64,000 nt of DNA from Lachnospiraceae bacterium. Its GTDB lineage: Bacteria; Bacillota; Clostridia; Lachnospirales; Lachnospiraceae. The stretch spans positions 532,542-596,541 of the forward strand of contig CAJTEE010000002.1 of assembly GCA_910575275.1 (NCBI GenBank), read 5' to 3'. Shown here one piece after another: positions 36,071-45,455 of this stretch (the first letter of the stretch is position 1; each line of letters starts with the position of its first letter). The position numbers were made by a program, and so were the translations under genes. Below the pieces are notes generated by a model that saw only the letters and a list, made by a program, of their open reading frames with translations, did no database searches and had not been told where the DNA came from.

Positions 36071-37735
36071 TTACAGCAGCCCGAACCGCTCCAGAAGCCC
36101 CACAAGGCGCGTGCCGCCGGGCATACCAAGAAGCTCCTCCTCATTGAGACAGCCGAGCCGCAAAAGCAACGCGCTGTACACAAGAACCGCCACGAGAATC
36201 GCCGCCATGGTGCAGACCAGGTTGCTCTTAAGCATCAAATGTATGCCCTGGTAAACCCCGAAAGCCGCCGCACCCATAAACACCGAGGCAATAGTCGGAA
36301 GAAGAATGGATCGGATCATCTCCTGTCTGTAGCGCAGCTCACGCCTGAGTGAATAGAAATTCATGACGCACATAAAAAACGCAAACAGGATATTCGCATA
36401 TACCATACTGAAAATCCCCAAATGGAACACGAGCGCCATGACCTCCAGCGCCGCCAGATGCAGAATCAGCGCGATCACAGCGTGATAGATCGGAATCCGC
36501 ATGCGGTCGATGCCCTGTAAAATGGCGTTTGTCACGGTTGAGACCGAATAAAACAGGACGGCCAGCGAACCGTAGAGCGTCATCCGGATCGCCAGCGTAT
36601 TGTCACCGGAAAATAAGAGGTTGGTGATCGGGCCGGCAAGTACCGTGAGGCCCACGGTCGAGGGGATCGCGATCAAAAGCGAAAAGCGGATCGCGGCGGC
36701 CGCTTTTTTTCGCACCATGCGTTTGTCGTGCTGCGCCAGGGCCCGTGAGACCGAGGGGATCAAAGACGACGAGAGCGCGTTGGAGACCGCCATCGGCACG
36801 TTGATCAGAAGGTGGTATTTTCCGGTGTATACGCCCCAGAGTGAGGCAAACGTATCTCCCTCTCCTGCCATTGTAAAATTGTAGGCCAGAAGGCCGTTGT
36901 CGAGGACGCTGTTGATATTGTAGATCGCGGAGCTCACGATCACCGGCAGCACCGTAAAAAACAAGACCCGCGTGATCTGCCCGTAATCCTCTCTGTGGCG
37001 CGACCGGTCGCGTTTCATGCGGCGTCTGAATGAGGGCCGCCCGACCGCAAACACGAACAGGAGGAACAGAAACGCCGCAAAAGCGCCTGCACCGGTGCCG
37101 ATCGTGCCGCCGGCCGCGCCCCAGGCGTTCGAATAGCCGGTCCCGCCGAGCGCTTTTAAAGCCTCCGCCTTCAGCGCTTCATTGAATAAAATGCTCCCGG
37201 CCAAAATGCTCACCACGGCATTGATGATCTGCTCCAGGACCTGGGAAAATGCCGTCGGCACCATCGTCCCGCGGCCCTGGAAATATCCGCGGAATACGCC
37301 CAGATACGCCATGATCCAGATCGTGGGCGCCAGGGACCGCAGCGCAAAGACTGCGTACGGCATAAAAAACACCTTTTCTGCAAAAAACTTTGCGCCAAAC
37401 CACATGACTGCCGCCATCACACCGCCCGCAAGCGTCGCATAGGCAAGCGCCACTCGTAAAATGCGGTCCGTGTTTCGATACTCACGGTTTGCCATCCGCG
37501 TCGAGACCATCTTGGAGACCGCAAGCGGGAGGCTGTAAGAAGACAAAAGGAGCGCGATGTTATAGACGTTAAAGGCTGTCCCGTAGTACCCCATGCCTTC
37601 GTCTCCGATGATATTGATCATCGGGACCCGGTATGCGATGCCGATGATCCTCACGAGGATCGAGGCGACGGCCAGGATGCTCCCCTGCACGACAAAATTT
37701 GATTCCTTTGCTTTTTTGGGCGCTTTACTTTCCAT
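36071..37735 (-). CDS. SpoVB/MurJ-like polysaccharide flippase
   Basis: A 554-residue, about fourteen-helix protein of the MATE-like MVF/polysaccharide transporter group. The N-terminal VQGSILAVASILVRIIGIAYRVPM and FRGYFQGRGTMVPTAFSQVLEQ are typical of the SpoVB/YtgP branch. Such proteins flip lipid-linked peptidoglycan or spore cortex precursors. Its place among yqfD, phoH and ybeY fits a cell-wall or sporulation role, not the distant glycan island. It overlaps the upstream DUF3048 gene by 11 bases. Confidence 0.85.
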   Translation of the reverse strand: MESKAPKKAKESNFVVQGSILAVASILVRIIGIAYRVPMINIIGDEGMGYYGTAFNVYNIALLLSSYSLPLAVSKMVSTRMANREYRNTDRILRVALAYATLAGGVMAAVMWFGAKFFAEKVFFMPYAVFALRSLAPTIWIMAYLGVFRGYFQGRGTMVPTAFSQVLEQIINAVVSILAGSILFNEALKAEALKALGGTGYSNAWGAAGGTIGTGAGAFAAFLFLLFVFAVGRPSFRRRMKRDRSRHREDYGQITRVLFFTVLPVIVSSAIYNINSVLDNGLLAYNFTMAGEGDTFASLWGVYTGKYHLLINVPMAVSNALSSSLIPSVSRALAQHDKRMVRKKAAAAIRFSLLIAIPSTVGLTVLAGPITNLLFSGDNTLAIRMTLYGSLAVLFYSVSTVTNAILQGIDRMRIPIYHAVIALILHLAALEVMALVFHLGIFSMVYANILFAFFMCVMNFYSLRRELRYRQEMIRSILLPTIASVFMGAAAFGVYQGIHLMLKSNLVCTMAAILVAVLVYSALLLRLGCLNEEELLGMPGGTRLVGLLERFGLL

Positions 37736-38840
37736 AAATCTCCGCCTTGTTGTAGCTGTCTGTACCGATGATGCAGATCCAGGTCTTCCCCTTGTTTAAC
37801 CGAATCTCCTTGCCATCCGGGCCATAGTAGTGCGTCACGCCGAACTCCCCGTCCTTTTTCCAGGTCAGCTTTTCATACTTTCCGTTGGTAAAATAATAGC
37901 CCTCGTGGCCGGTGTGCAGATTGATGTTTAAATATTCCGTAGACGCATAGTGGCCGTATTCCACATACTGGAAGATAATATTTTTGACCGCGATGAGGCC
38001 CTCGTCGCCCTTGTGGTGCGAACCGTACTGAAAGCGATGGTAGACTCCCTCGCTCTCCTGATATTCAAACCACGGGCTGTTCATGGGATAGCCCGGCACC
38101 ACTTTGTAGGCATCGGCGCTGTCCGGCACATATTGCTCGTTCCCGTACATGAACTGAAAATGCCCCTCATAGGACGCGTCATAGCCGGTCCTGTATCCAA
38201 GCGTTTCGATCGACTGCTTAATGCGTCCCGCGCTTGTGTAGGCGTTATGCGGCGATTTGCGGTCCGAGCTGCGGTAATAGGCCGTGGAGCCGATCGCATC
38301 CAGGCCGTTTACATTGTCCACGTTTTTTAAATACGATTTGGAGAAGGTGCTCTGGCCGTAATGCATGTAGACCGCATCGTATTCCCTTGCAAGATAGGTG
38401 TAATACGTGCGGCAGCTCCGCACAGAGCCGATGCGCTCCAGATCGTCATAGTCCTCGATAAGAGCCAAAAAACGGTTCATTCCTCCCTCCACAGGAACCT
38501 CATAGACAACGCCGGCCCGGTTGATGCCGTACTGTGGAAGCGCCTGCCTGTCGTTGCTCATCATGACGGCGACGGGACGTCTGTCCGCCTTTTTCACATC
38601 CGTCATCTCGCCCGTCAGATAGCTCCGGATTTTTCCATCCACTTCGATGCGCTCCACAGGCTCCGTGGGGGCCTCCCTGACCTCTGCGCCTGTCTCCAGG
38701 ACGATCTCTGCCCAGGTGGTCTCCTCTGCGGCCTCCGTCGACGCCGTGCTCGCCGAGACCTCCTCATACTTCTTTCCGCAGCCGCACAAAAGCACCGCCA
38801 GGACCGCCGGTATGGCAAGCACCGCAAAAATCTTCTTCAT
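37725..38840 (-). CDS. DUF3048-domain lipoprotein (YerB-like)
   Basis: A 371-residue secreted lipoprotein with a signal ending LLCGC (Cys21), a Thr/Glu-rich linker, then the two-part DUF3048 fold. Diagnostic stretches are VMMSNDRQALPQYGINRAGVVYE, RIGSVRSCRTYY, and the C-terminal LNKGKTWICIIGTD. The B. subtilis homologue is YerB; function is unknown. Its start overlaps the ybeY stop by 4 bases and its end overlaps the flippase start. Confidence 0.88.
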   Translation of the reverse strand: MKKIFAVLAIPAVLAVLLCGCGKKYEEVSASTASTEAAEETTWAEIVLETGAEVREAPTEPVERIEVDGKIRSYLTGEMTDVKKADRRPVAVMMSNDRQALPQYGINRAGVVYEVPVEGGMNRFLALIEDYDDLERIGSVRSCRTYYTYLAREYDAVYMHYGQSTFSKSYLKNVDNVNGLDAIGSTAYYRSSDRKSPHNAYTSAGRIKQSIETLGYRTGYDASYEGHFQFMYGNEQYVPDSADAYKVVPGYPMNSPWFEYQESEGVYHRFQYGSHHKGDEGLIAVKNIIFQYVEYGHYASTEYLNINLHTGHEGYYFTNGKYEKLTWKKDGEFGVTHYYGPDGKEIRLNKGKTWICIIGTDSYNKAEIYGK

Positions 38841-39334
38841 CGTCTGTACCCCCTTCGCTCCAGGATCTCCCTCTGCATCGCCTCCATCTGGAGCCGTTCC
38901 TCGTCCTCCATATGGTCATAGCCGCTTAAATGCAGCATACTGTGCGCTACGAGAAACGCAAGCTCTCTCACCTCCGTGTGCCCGTACTTTTCGGCCTGCT
39001 CTAAGACCTTGTCCACTGAAATCACGATATCACCCAGCATGAGTTCACCGGTATCCGGGTTAAAATACTCCTCCGGGGTCTCCTCGAGCACGTCAAATCT
39101 GCCCGGCGTCACAAAATCGCACATCGGGAACGAGAGCACGTCCGTCGGCGCGTCAACGCCCCGCTGCTCGAGATTGATCACATGGATCCCCTCATTGTCC
39201 GTCAGAAGGATATTGACCTCGGCGTCATATGGGCAATCCACATAGTCCAGGGATTCTTCCACAACAGCCTCTATGATCTCCCTGCAGGGAATGTCCAGTT
39301 TTTTTTCTGTCTCGTACTCGATCGTTACCGTCAT
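38837..39334 (-). CDS. ybeY: rRNA maturation RNase YbeY
   Basis: A 165-residue single-strand endoribonuclease that acts in 16S rRNA 3' end maturation and ribosome quality control. The zinc motif H-x3-H-x5-H is complete: His131, His135 and His141 in HSMLHLSGYDH. RGVDAPTDVLSFPM is the second conserved block. AAAGGAGCAAAAG precedes the ATG. It follows phoH by 52 bases, the conserved phoH-ybeY order. Confidence 0.95.
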   Translation of the reverse strand: MTVTIEYETEKKLDIPCREIIEAVVEESLDYVDCPYDAEVNILLTDNEGIHVINLEQRGVDAPTDVLSFPMCDFVTPGRFDVLEETPEEYFNPDTGELMLGDIVISVDKVLEQAEKYGHTEVRELAFLVAHSMLHLSGYDHMEDEERLQMEAMQREILERRGYRR

Positions 39335-39386
39335 CTTTTGCTCCTTTTGGCTGATCCGCCCCGCCCACGCTGCAAAAAGCGTGATC

Positions 39387-40406
39387 CTATCGGGACAGTT
39401 TCATCCGGCTCCCGGCCTTTTCTGTCCGACTGTCCCGGCCCCCACTCTTGTTCTTCGCCTCATACTCGTCATATGCCTTGACGATCTTCTGCACCAGCGG
39501 ATGGCGCACCACATCGCTGCTCGTAAACCTGCAGATGCCGATGTCGTCGATATCGGCCAGAATCTTAAGCGCCGTATCCAGTCCCGAAACCGTCCCGTAC
39601 GGGAGATCCTTCTGCGACTGATCCCCGGTGATGATGACCTTCGAGCCGAAGCCGATCCGCGTCAGGAACATCTTCATCTGTGCCTGCGTCGTATTCTGCG
39701 CCTCGTCCAGGATAATAAACGCCTGGTCAAGCGTCCGCCCGCGCATGTACGCCAGGGGCGCCACCTCAATCAGGCCCTTTTCCGCATTGTGCAGATAGCT
39801 CTCCGCGCCCATGATCTGGTACAGCGCGTCGTAGAGGGGCCGCAGATAAGGGTCGATTTTGCTCTGTAAATCCCCCGGCAGAAACCCTAATTTCTCTCCC
39901 GCCTCGATGGCAGGACGCGTCAGGATAATCCGGTTTACATCGCCGTTTTTAAACGCCTGGATCGCCATACACATGCCCAGGTACGTCTTTCCGGTCCCCG
40001 CAGGGCCCACGCCGAAGACGATCATCTTCTTCCGGATCGCGTCCACATACTGCTTTTGGCCCAAGGTCTTTGGCTTCACCGGCTTTCCGTTTATGGTATG
40101 GCAGATGATGTCTCTGTCAATCTCCAAAAGCTCACCGTCTTTCCCCTCAAACGAAAGAGCCAGCGCATAGTCCACGTTCTGCTCGCCGATCTCCTCTCCC
40201 CGCCTTGAGAGCTCTAAAAGCGTCGAAAAGACGCTTTTCGCGCGTTTGGTGGCATGCTCCGGGCCGATGACCTTGATCTCCCCGTCCCTCGCGACCATGG
40301 AGACGTGGAGCGTCCTCTCGATCTTTTTTAAATGGCTGTCAAACTGCCCACAGACCTTCCTTTCATGTTCAACAGGAATGTCTATAATCGTTTCAATGAT
40401 GCTCAT
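39387..40406 (-). CDS. PhoH-family ATPase
   Basis: A 339-residue protein with an N-terminal KH-like region and a PhoH P-loop domain: Walker A GPAGTGKT at 134-141 and Walker B FIILDEAQN near 236. Homologues (YbeZ in E. coli, PhoH in Bacillus) associate with YbeY and RNA metabolism. It overlaps the end of yqfD by 14 bases, so translation is coupled; yqfD-phoH-ybeY is a conserved Firmicutes arrangement. Confidence 0.93.
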   Translation of the reverse strand: MSIIETIIDIPVEHERKVCGQFDSHLKKIERTLHVSMVARDGEIKVIGPEHATKRAKSVFSTLLELSRRGEEIGEQNVDYALALSFEGKDGELLEIDRDIICHTINGKPVKPKTLGQKQYVDAIRKKMIVFGVGPAGTGKTYLGMCMAIQAFKNGDVNRIILTRPAIEAGEKLGFLPGDLQSKIDPYLRPLYDALYQIMGAESYLHNAEKGLIEVAPLAYMRGRTLDQAFIILDEAQNTTQAQMKMFLTRIGFGSKVIITGDQSQKDLPYGTVSGLDTALKILADIDDIGICRFTSSDVVRHPLVQKIVKAYDEYEAKNKSGGRDSRTEKAGSRMKLSR

Positions 40407-41640
40407 CGAGTGTTTGATTCTCCTCTTGCTGTTGCGTTTGTATGTCCGGTATCGGGATCTCCTTCGCGATGTCCTCGATCACGGTTACATGCCCCGTGAT
40501 CCGCCAGCCGGATGCGTCCCTCGTTATTTTATCATCATCCTTTAGGATTTGTATACCTTTTTCCGATAATTTTTTCATATAATCTTCTTTTTCCTGCAGT
40601 GCCAGGCGCTCTACCTCGGCCTGCTCATATGCTTTTTCATAGGGAATGTACTCATAGGCTCTGATAAAGCCTCCGTAGACCGGGAGATAAAAGTCGTCAA
40701 AGAGCTTTAGCTGCTTCTCCTCCGTGATAAATTCCCAGGCACTCTCTCCCAAAGAGGGCGGCAGAATATAAACAGAATGCCCGAACAGCTCCGCAAAAAA
40801 ACCGCGTCTTGCCTTCCCTGTCCGCGCCAGCATGGGCCTTGCAGCCGGAAGGCGTTTTTCATAAGTATATACCGTTTCTGCAAAAATTTCCGCATCCGCA
40901 TGAATTTCATGCACATTCACAAGTGTTTCTGCATCATCATAGATCGGGATCGTACCGTCCACCAAAAGATCCCCCGCCTTTACCTCATCTCCGGCCTTCA
41001 CCTGACAGAAGCCGCTGCGCGTCACCGTGCGCACGATCTTCCCGTCACGCGCGGCTGCCAGATCACAGGGCGTCGTATCCCTTGGCGTCGGCGCTAAAAG
41101 CACGTCATTTTCCCGGATCCGTATGATTAATCGCGTTCCCGTAATCTCCGCCGAGACCCAGGTGATGTCCGTAAACTGATTTCGAATCTGGCTTTCCAGC
41201 CATTCGCACGAAATATCCGACTTTTTCATGCCATAGGCGACCGGCAGCGTCTCCATGAAATGCAGAAGCGTCTCGTCGGTAAAGCGATGGTTCCCTTCAA
41301 AGGAAATATCCCATATAAAAAAAGACAGAGCATAGAGCATGAGAAAAAACGACACAAATCCGGCAGCCAGAAGCTTTCTGCCGCGATTTTTGTATAAAAA
41401 AAAGGGAAGTCCGTATTTCCCCCTGATCTTAAGGCGCACATTCGCCTTTTTCGCCACCGGTTTCATGCGTTTAAAATCCCTGATGTTTGTCCAGAACGTC
41501 ACGGTCCCGGTCTTTGGCTCCCTGCCGATCTCACAGACATGCAGGCTGCGCTGCGCCGCTATGTTAAAAAAACGTTCTATGTTAAATCCCGTGACTTCGG
41601 CCTTCACGCCGCCGCCAAAGAAAAACTGCCTTTTATTCAA
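40393..41640 (-). CDS. yqfD: sporulation protein YqfD
   Basis: A 415-residue protein of the YqfD family, with a cytoplasmic N-terminal domain, one membrane helix near residue 90 (AAGFVSFFLMLYALSFFIWDI) and a long extracytoplasmic part; in B. subtilis the gene is sigma-E controlled and needed for efficient sporulation. I placed the start at the TTG at 41638-41640 because GGAGG lies nine bases before it; an ATG at 41656-41658 would add six residues but overlaps that site. Either way it overlaps the end of yqfC. Confidence 0.85.
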   Translation of the reverse strand: MNKRQFFFGGGVKAEVTGFNIERFFNIAAQRSLHVCEIGREPKTGTVTFWTNIRDFKRMKPVAKKANVRLKIRGKYGLPFFLYKNRGRKLLAAGFVSFFLMLYALSFFIWDISFEGNHRFTDETLLHFMETLPVAYGMKKSDISCEWLESQIRNQFTDITWVSAEITGTRLIIRIRENDVLLAPTPRDTTPCDLAAARDGKIVRTVTRSGFCQVKAGDEVKAGDLLVDGTIPIYDDAETLVNVHEIHADAEIFAETVYTYEKRLPAARPMLARTGKARRGFFAELFGHSVYILPPSLGESAWEFITEEKQLKLFDDFYLPVYGGFIRAYEYIPYEKAYEQAEVERLALQEKEDYMKKLSEKGIQILKDDDKITRDASGWRITGHVTVIEDIAKEIPIPDIQTQQQEENQTLDEHH

Positions 41641-41935
41641 AGTTGACCGCCTCCACATGCCCCGTGATCTTCATTTCGTCTTTATCATAATAGCAGATGC
41701 CAAGATTCCTCCCCATAACCGTCAGACGATAGCGCTTCGCCTGAATTTGGATTTTGGTGTCGGAATACAGGAGAATGCTCCTGTAATTTTCGATCAGCAC
41801 CGCCCTCTGCCCTGTAAAGGTCAAAAGCGTCTCCCCCTTCACGGCATCCTGCGGCAGCATAAGAGCCTTCGAAAACGCGTCTCTCTCCCGTTTCTCTTTC
41901 TCCAAACCCCACGCCCTGCTTTCCGTCCGTTTCAT
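41633..41935 (-). CDS. yqfC: sporulation protein YqfC
   Basis: A 100-residue protein of the YqfC/YabP family of sporulation proteins, rich in beta strands (GETLLTFTGQRAVLIENYRSILLYSD, then YRLTVMGRNLGICYYDKDEMKI). It forms a pair with yqfD. The ATG at 41933-41935 gives a length close to other YqfC proteins; a TTG at 41959 is in frame but lies in the rpsU terminator T-run. No good ribosome binding site is visible before either start. Confidence 0.8.
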   Translation of the reverse strand: MKRTESRAWGLEKEKRERDAFSKALMLPQDAVKGETLLTFTGQRAVLIENYRSILLYSDTKIQIQAKRYRLTVMGRNLGICYYDKDEMKITGHVEAVNFE

Positions 41936-41957
41936 GGTAATATATGCGGGATGAGGC

Positions 41958-41992
41958 AAAAAAAGAAGCTATTCCATCCCTGGAATAGCTTC
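41958..41992 (-). terminator. strong rho-independent terminator of rpsU
   Basis: On the minus strand GAAGCTATTCCA, a four-base loop and TGGAATAGCTTC (12-bp perfect stem) are followed by seven T. It lies 18 bases after the rpsU stop and ends only about 23 bases before the yqfC ATG. Confidence 0.93.
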
Positions 41993-42009
41993 ATAAACGC
42001 TTCATAATC

Positions 42010-42186
42010 TTAGTTATACTTGCGCTTTCTCGCCGCTTCGGACTTTTTTTTGCGTCTGACGCTCGGCTTCTCATAATGCTCTCTTTTACGAATCTCCTGC
42101 TGAATGCCGGCCTTTGCACAGTTTCTTTTGAATCTGCGTAAAGCGCTGTCCAGGCTCTCGTTATCTTTTACGATTACGTTCGACAT
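42010..42186 (-). CDS. rpsU: 30S ribosomal protein S21
   Basis: A 58-residue basic protein of the small ribosomal subunit. The start [20 protein letters not shown] and the Lys/Arg-rich end ([15 protein letters not shown]) are unmistakable S21. GGAGGGAGGTTAGG precedes the ATG at 42184-42186. It has a consensus promoter upstream and a strong terminator downstream, so it is mainly monocistronic; in many Firmicutes rpsU lies just ahead of yqeY or yqfA/yqfC genes, as here. Confidence 0.97.
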   Translation of the reverse strand: MSNVIVKDNESLDSALRRFKRNCAKAGIQQEIRKREHYEKPSVRRKKKSEAARKRKYN

Positions 42187-42264
42187 AGCTCACACCTAAC
42201 CTCCCTCCAGTTGTGTACTTGTGCACATAATACAACTGTCTGGGTATTTTTTAGCACTGCATTG

Positions 42265-42292
42265 ATTATATCATAAATTATACATTCGTCAA
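42265..42292 (-). promoter_or_regulatory. rpsU promoter
   Basis: TTGACG, a 16-base spacer and a perfect TATAAT on the minus strand, about 80 bases before rpsU. The leader contains AGTTGT and ACAACT that can pair around TGTGCACAAGTA, a small hairpin before the ribosome binding site. Confidence 0.75.
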
Positions 42293-42372
42293 TATTTTTT
42301 TTTAAGAATTATGAAAGTTTTGTAAAAAAATGGATTTTACTGTTTCGTTTTGATAATCCTGCCCCATAGGCT

Positions 42373-44466
42373 TTACAAAAGGTCGGTCATCTCCGTCGTC
42401 CGATTAAAAAACGGGTCTTCCACCTTTAAGCGCAGAAACCTCTCATCCAGAATCACCACCTGATGCAACATCGACAAAAGCCTCTCATCAAGCCGCTTGT
42501 CCTCCCTGATCCGCTCCCCCGGACAAATCCGTATGTACGCCCGGAAATAATCCAGTATCCCCTCCTGCACGTCTTCTATGCACGCGAGATTCTCCCTGGT
42601 CCGCGTCTCCTCTGCATATATCGGTTCTCCCTTTTTCGTATATCCCTTCACAGACGGCTCCGACGCCGTCAATACCGTTTCCAGGATATAGTAATCCTCA
42701 AAAACCGCACTCTCCTCCTTCTCCTCCCTCCGGTAAAACGGTTCGATGTCCAGACCATATCGGCTCATCGCTTCCTCCTCCAGCCATAGGAAATAAAACC
42801 CCTTCAGATGGTTCGCAAACAACCTCTCCAGATACATCTGGCTCGTCCCCTTTGCCACAAAGTCAAAAAATGCCACTGTTCCCTCACGCAGCGGCAGCCC
42901 CTTTATGTACGCCCGGCACGCCGCTCGCTCCACACGCGCTCGCTCCAGGATCTTTTCGGCATACCTCAATAAACCGCCCCGCTCCTTATCAGGCGCTCCT
43001 TCTCCCTTTGCATCCTCCTCTATATCTTCCTCTATAACGATCCCAAACCGCTCCCACAACTCCTCCTTTATCGTCCCTCCAAACGGCATCGCCTCCACAT
43101 ACCGCAGGTCGCTCTCCTTCTCTACCCCTGCACACACCGCTGCCCTCCTCGACGTATAAAAATACACCGACGTTCGCTTCTCTGCTAGCTCCCTGTACAG
43201 CCTCTGCAGCAGATATCCGTCCCGCGCGCAGAAGAACACGTTTTGAATGTCCTCCGTTTCGATCCGCCCATGCAGCCAGAGCACGAAATCCGTAAGCAGC
43301 GGCGCAAAAAAACAATACCCGACCGCATAGGCATGTTTTACATAAAGTCCCCTCTGCCTCCCCTTCTCAAACCGGAACGGGCTGTTAAACAATTCCGCCC
43401 CCAGCATTCCGATCCGGATTCTCCCTGACAGGGAGTCCATAAAGTCCCGCAGCCCCAGATACCCGCACTCCTCCAACAGTTCCATTCCGCTATACAGATG
43501 CACCGTCTCGAGCCCGTTCCTCTCCGCGCTCTCTCCATCCGCCGTCAAATCGTCCCCTATATGGAGGATCCCTTCCGTTCCCGCCCTCTCCTTTAAAACC
43601 GTAAAGAGGCCCTGTCTTTTCCCCGTCTTATATTCACACGAGACCACAAGCTCGGCATACCCGCGGATCCCACTCCGCTCCAAAAGCTCCGCAAGCTGCC
43701 TCTTTGTGTAGTACGAATCCGTGACAATGTAAACCTCCTTCCCCTGTCCGCAGAGGGCCGCATACACTTCACAGACCTCCCTTCGCGGGACAAGCAGGCC
43801 GCAGTCCGTCTGCCACTCCAAAAGGGCCGCATACGCCGCATCAAGCTCCGGCAGGCGAAACTGCTCCTTCATATAGGCATAGATCTCCTCCAGAAAAGGC
43901 GCGCCATGCCTGGACAGCTCCTTTTCCGCCGCCAGGCGTTTTTCGGGGAACTTTTCAATGACGATTCCCCGCCTCGCAAGCCCGCACTCCACCAGTTCAA
44001 ACACATCGGAGGGAAAGGCGGTCCGGCGCATTAGAAGCGTATCGAATAAGTCGAAGCTCACCGCCTGCTTGAGAGAAGCCCGCGAAAGCAGCTCCTCCTT
44101 TGTAATCCCCTTCACACCTTCAAACGCACAGGCCGCCTTTTTTTGTATGCAGAGATCCTTCCCGCGCACGTCGAACAGGGCGATCCCTTGTGCCTTGCAC
44201 GTATCCCCGATCCGTCTGGCGATCGCCTTGCAGGAGCCCGGCCGCGCCGCCACCAGAATCAAGCTTACCTGCTCTCTAATTACCTGTTCCAGGGAGAGGA
44301 TCGGCAGGCCATACATTTCCCCGGACTCCCGAAAGCTGTCCAGGAGGCCGACCACCGAGAAACTGTATCCGATTTCCCCCAGCACGCTCTCGGCTTCCGC
44401 TCCCAGGCCGTAGACAGCAATCTTTTTATTTTTATATTCCTGGAATTTCTGCACCAGTTCATACAT
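42373..44466 (-). CDS. HAD-superfamily protein with N-terminal Rossmann-like module
   Basis: A 697-residue protein. Residues 12-103 are a Rossmann-like module (IAVYGLGAEAESVLG, GLLDSFRESGEMYGLPIL, LILVAARPG). From about residue 130 comes a HAD domain: motif I is SFDLFDTLL, with Asp139 but Phe where the second Asp of DxD usually sits; HIGDDLTADGESA is motif IV. The C-terminal ~350 residues are unassigned but recur in HAD proteins of polysaccharide loci. Function is unknown, possibly phosphosugar processing. It is the last gene of the glycan cluster, GC-rich like the host, 30 bases after the acyltransferase. Confidence 0.7.
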   Translation of the reverse strand: MYELVQKFQEYKNKKIAVYGLGAEAESVLGEIGYSFSVVGLLDSFRESGEMYGLPILSLEQVIREQVSLILVAARPGSCKAIARRIGDTCKAQGIALFDVRGKDLCIQKKAACAFEGVKGITKEELLSRASLKQAVSFDLFDTLLMRRTAFPSDVFELVECGLARRGIVIEKFPEKRLAAEKELSRHGAPFLEEIYAYMKEQFRLPELDAAYAALLEWQTDCGLLVPRREVCEVYAALCGQGKEVYIVTDSYYTKRQLAELLERSGIRGYAELVVSCEYKTGKRQGLFTVLKERAGTEGILHIGDDLTADGESAERNGLETVHLYSGMELLEECGYLGLRDFMDSLSGRIRIGMLGAELFNSPFRFEKGRQRGLYVKHAYAVGYCFFAPLLTDFVLWLHGRIETEDIQNVFFCARDGYLLQRLYRELAEKRTSVYFYTSRRAAVCAGVEKESDLRYVEAMPFGGTIKEELWERFGIVIEEDIEEDAKGEGAPDKERGGLLRYAEKILERARVERAACRAYIKGLPLREGTVAFFDFVAKGTSQMYLERLFANHLKGFYFLWLEEEAMSRYGLDIEPFYRREEKEESAVFEDYYILETVLTASEPSVKGYTKKGEPIYAEETRTRENLACIEDVQEGILDYFRAYIRICPGERIREDKRLDERLLSMLHQVVILDERFLRLKVEDPFFNRTTEMTDLL

Positions 44467-44496
44467 GAAACACTTTCACCCTGTTTTCCTATATTT

Positions 44497-45444
44497 TCAT
44501 GGAATAGTTTTTCTACACGCTGTTTGGTCCATACATTCCCCAAACTCCATATGATTTAAAAATGCAGTATTATCTGAACTCCAGCAAATATCTTCACGAA
44601 TTACTCTGGCAGGGCAGCCCGCAAGAATTTTGTTTTCTCCAAAACAAGAGGAAGTAACTGCATTCTCCCCCACGATGGAGCCCGCACCAATCTGCGCTCC
44701 GGGCAGAAGCACTGCCCCATATCCGACCCACACCTTATTTCCAACAATTACATTCTGAGAAACATTGATTCGTTTTTGTGTGGTACGATCAAAAATGTGG
44801 TGAAAATCATGTGTACGAATCATAATTTTCTCTGACAGCATGCAATCTTTTCCGATTTTTATTGCTGCATATGCAATATGAAATATGGCATCCTGTATAG
44901 AAGTACCGTCTTGAATCACACAGCTTCCACAATTCCCACAATGCAACTCCAACCGGTTGACAAACAGATTCGCGCCCAAGCATACCAGGCTGCCGCCTCC
45001 AAAAAAGTGGATCCGAATATTCGTGGGAACCGTATGATCAAACCACACTCTATTATGAAACTCGTCCTCATACTCTGTCTTCGGAAGCAGTGCACGTAAA
45101 TCTTCTCCGCTTACACAATGCCCGATCGGAACAAGATCATGTACATAGCATATATCTGCCTTTATATCTCTTAGCTCCTCTCTGATTTCATTCCGAACCT
45201 CCTCTCCACGTGGAAACAAAACAATCAGAGATCTTTTCAATTGTTTCAGCTGCTCAAAGCAAATAACAGGAATTCCGTCATAACTTTCCGGTGGGGAATC
45301 CTCCCATCTTTTATCTGCAAGATAATCCAATGTCAGGCGTTTTTTTACAAACTGTCCTCTCTCTGCGTAATTCTTTCCAATTCCATAGCCTACAATCACG
45401 TCATATTTTTTCAAATCGGTTGAAAAACCAGGCATCTTTTTCAC
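44497..45444 (-). CDS. hexapeptide-repeat acyltransferase with N-terminal Rossmann-like module
   Basis: A 315-residue protein. Residues 8-105 match the shared module of this cluster (DVIVGYGIGKNY, a LDYLADKRW strand, YDGIPVICFEQL, RSLIVLFP). Residues about 145-300 are a left-handed beta-helix of the maltose/galactoside O-acetyltransferase type: repeats such as AAIKIGKDCMLSEKIMI, the histidine in IRTHDFHHIF, and GNKVWVGYGAVLLPGAQIG. It probably O-acetylates a sugar of the glycan in the cytoplasm. AT-rich; 11 bases after the bifunctional glycosyltransferase. Confidence 0.83.
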   Translation of the reverse strand: MKKMPGFSTDLKKYDVIVGYGIGKNYAERGQFVKKRLTLDYLADKRWEDSPPESYDGIPVICFEQLKQLKRSLIVLFPRGEEVRNEIREELRDIKADICYVHDLVPIGHCVSGEDLRALLPKTEYEDEFHNRVWFDHTVPTNIRIHFFGGGSLVCLGANLFVNRLELHCGNCGSCVIQDGTSIQDAIFHIAYAAIKIGKDCMLSEKIMIRTHDFHHIFDRTTQKRINVSQNVIVGNKVWVGYGAVLLPGAQIGAGSIVGENAVTSSCFGENKILAGCPARVIREDICWSSDNTAFLNHMEFGECMDQTACRKTIP

Positions 45445-45455
45445 TCATTTCTAAA

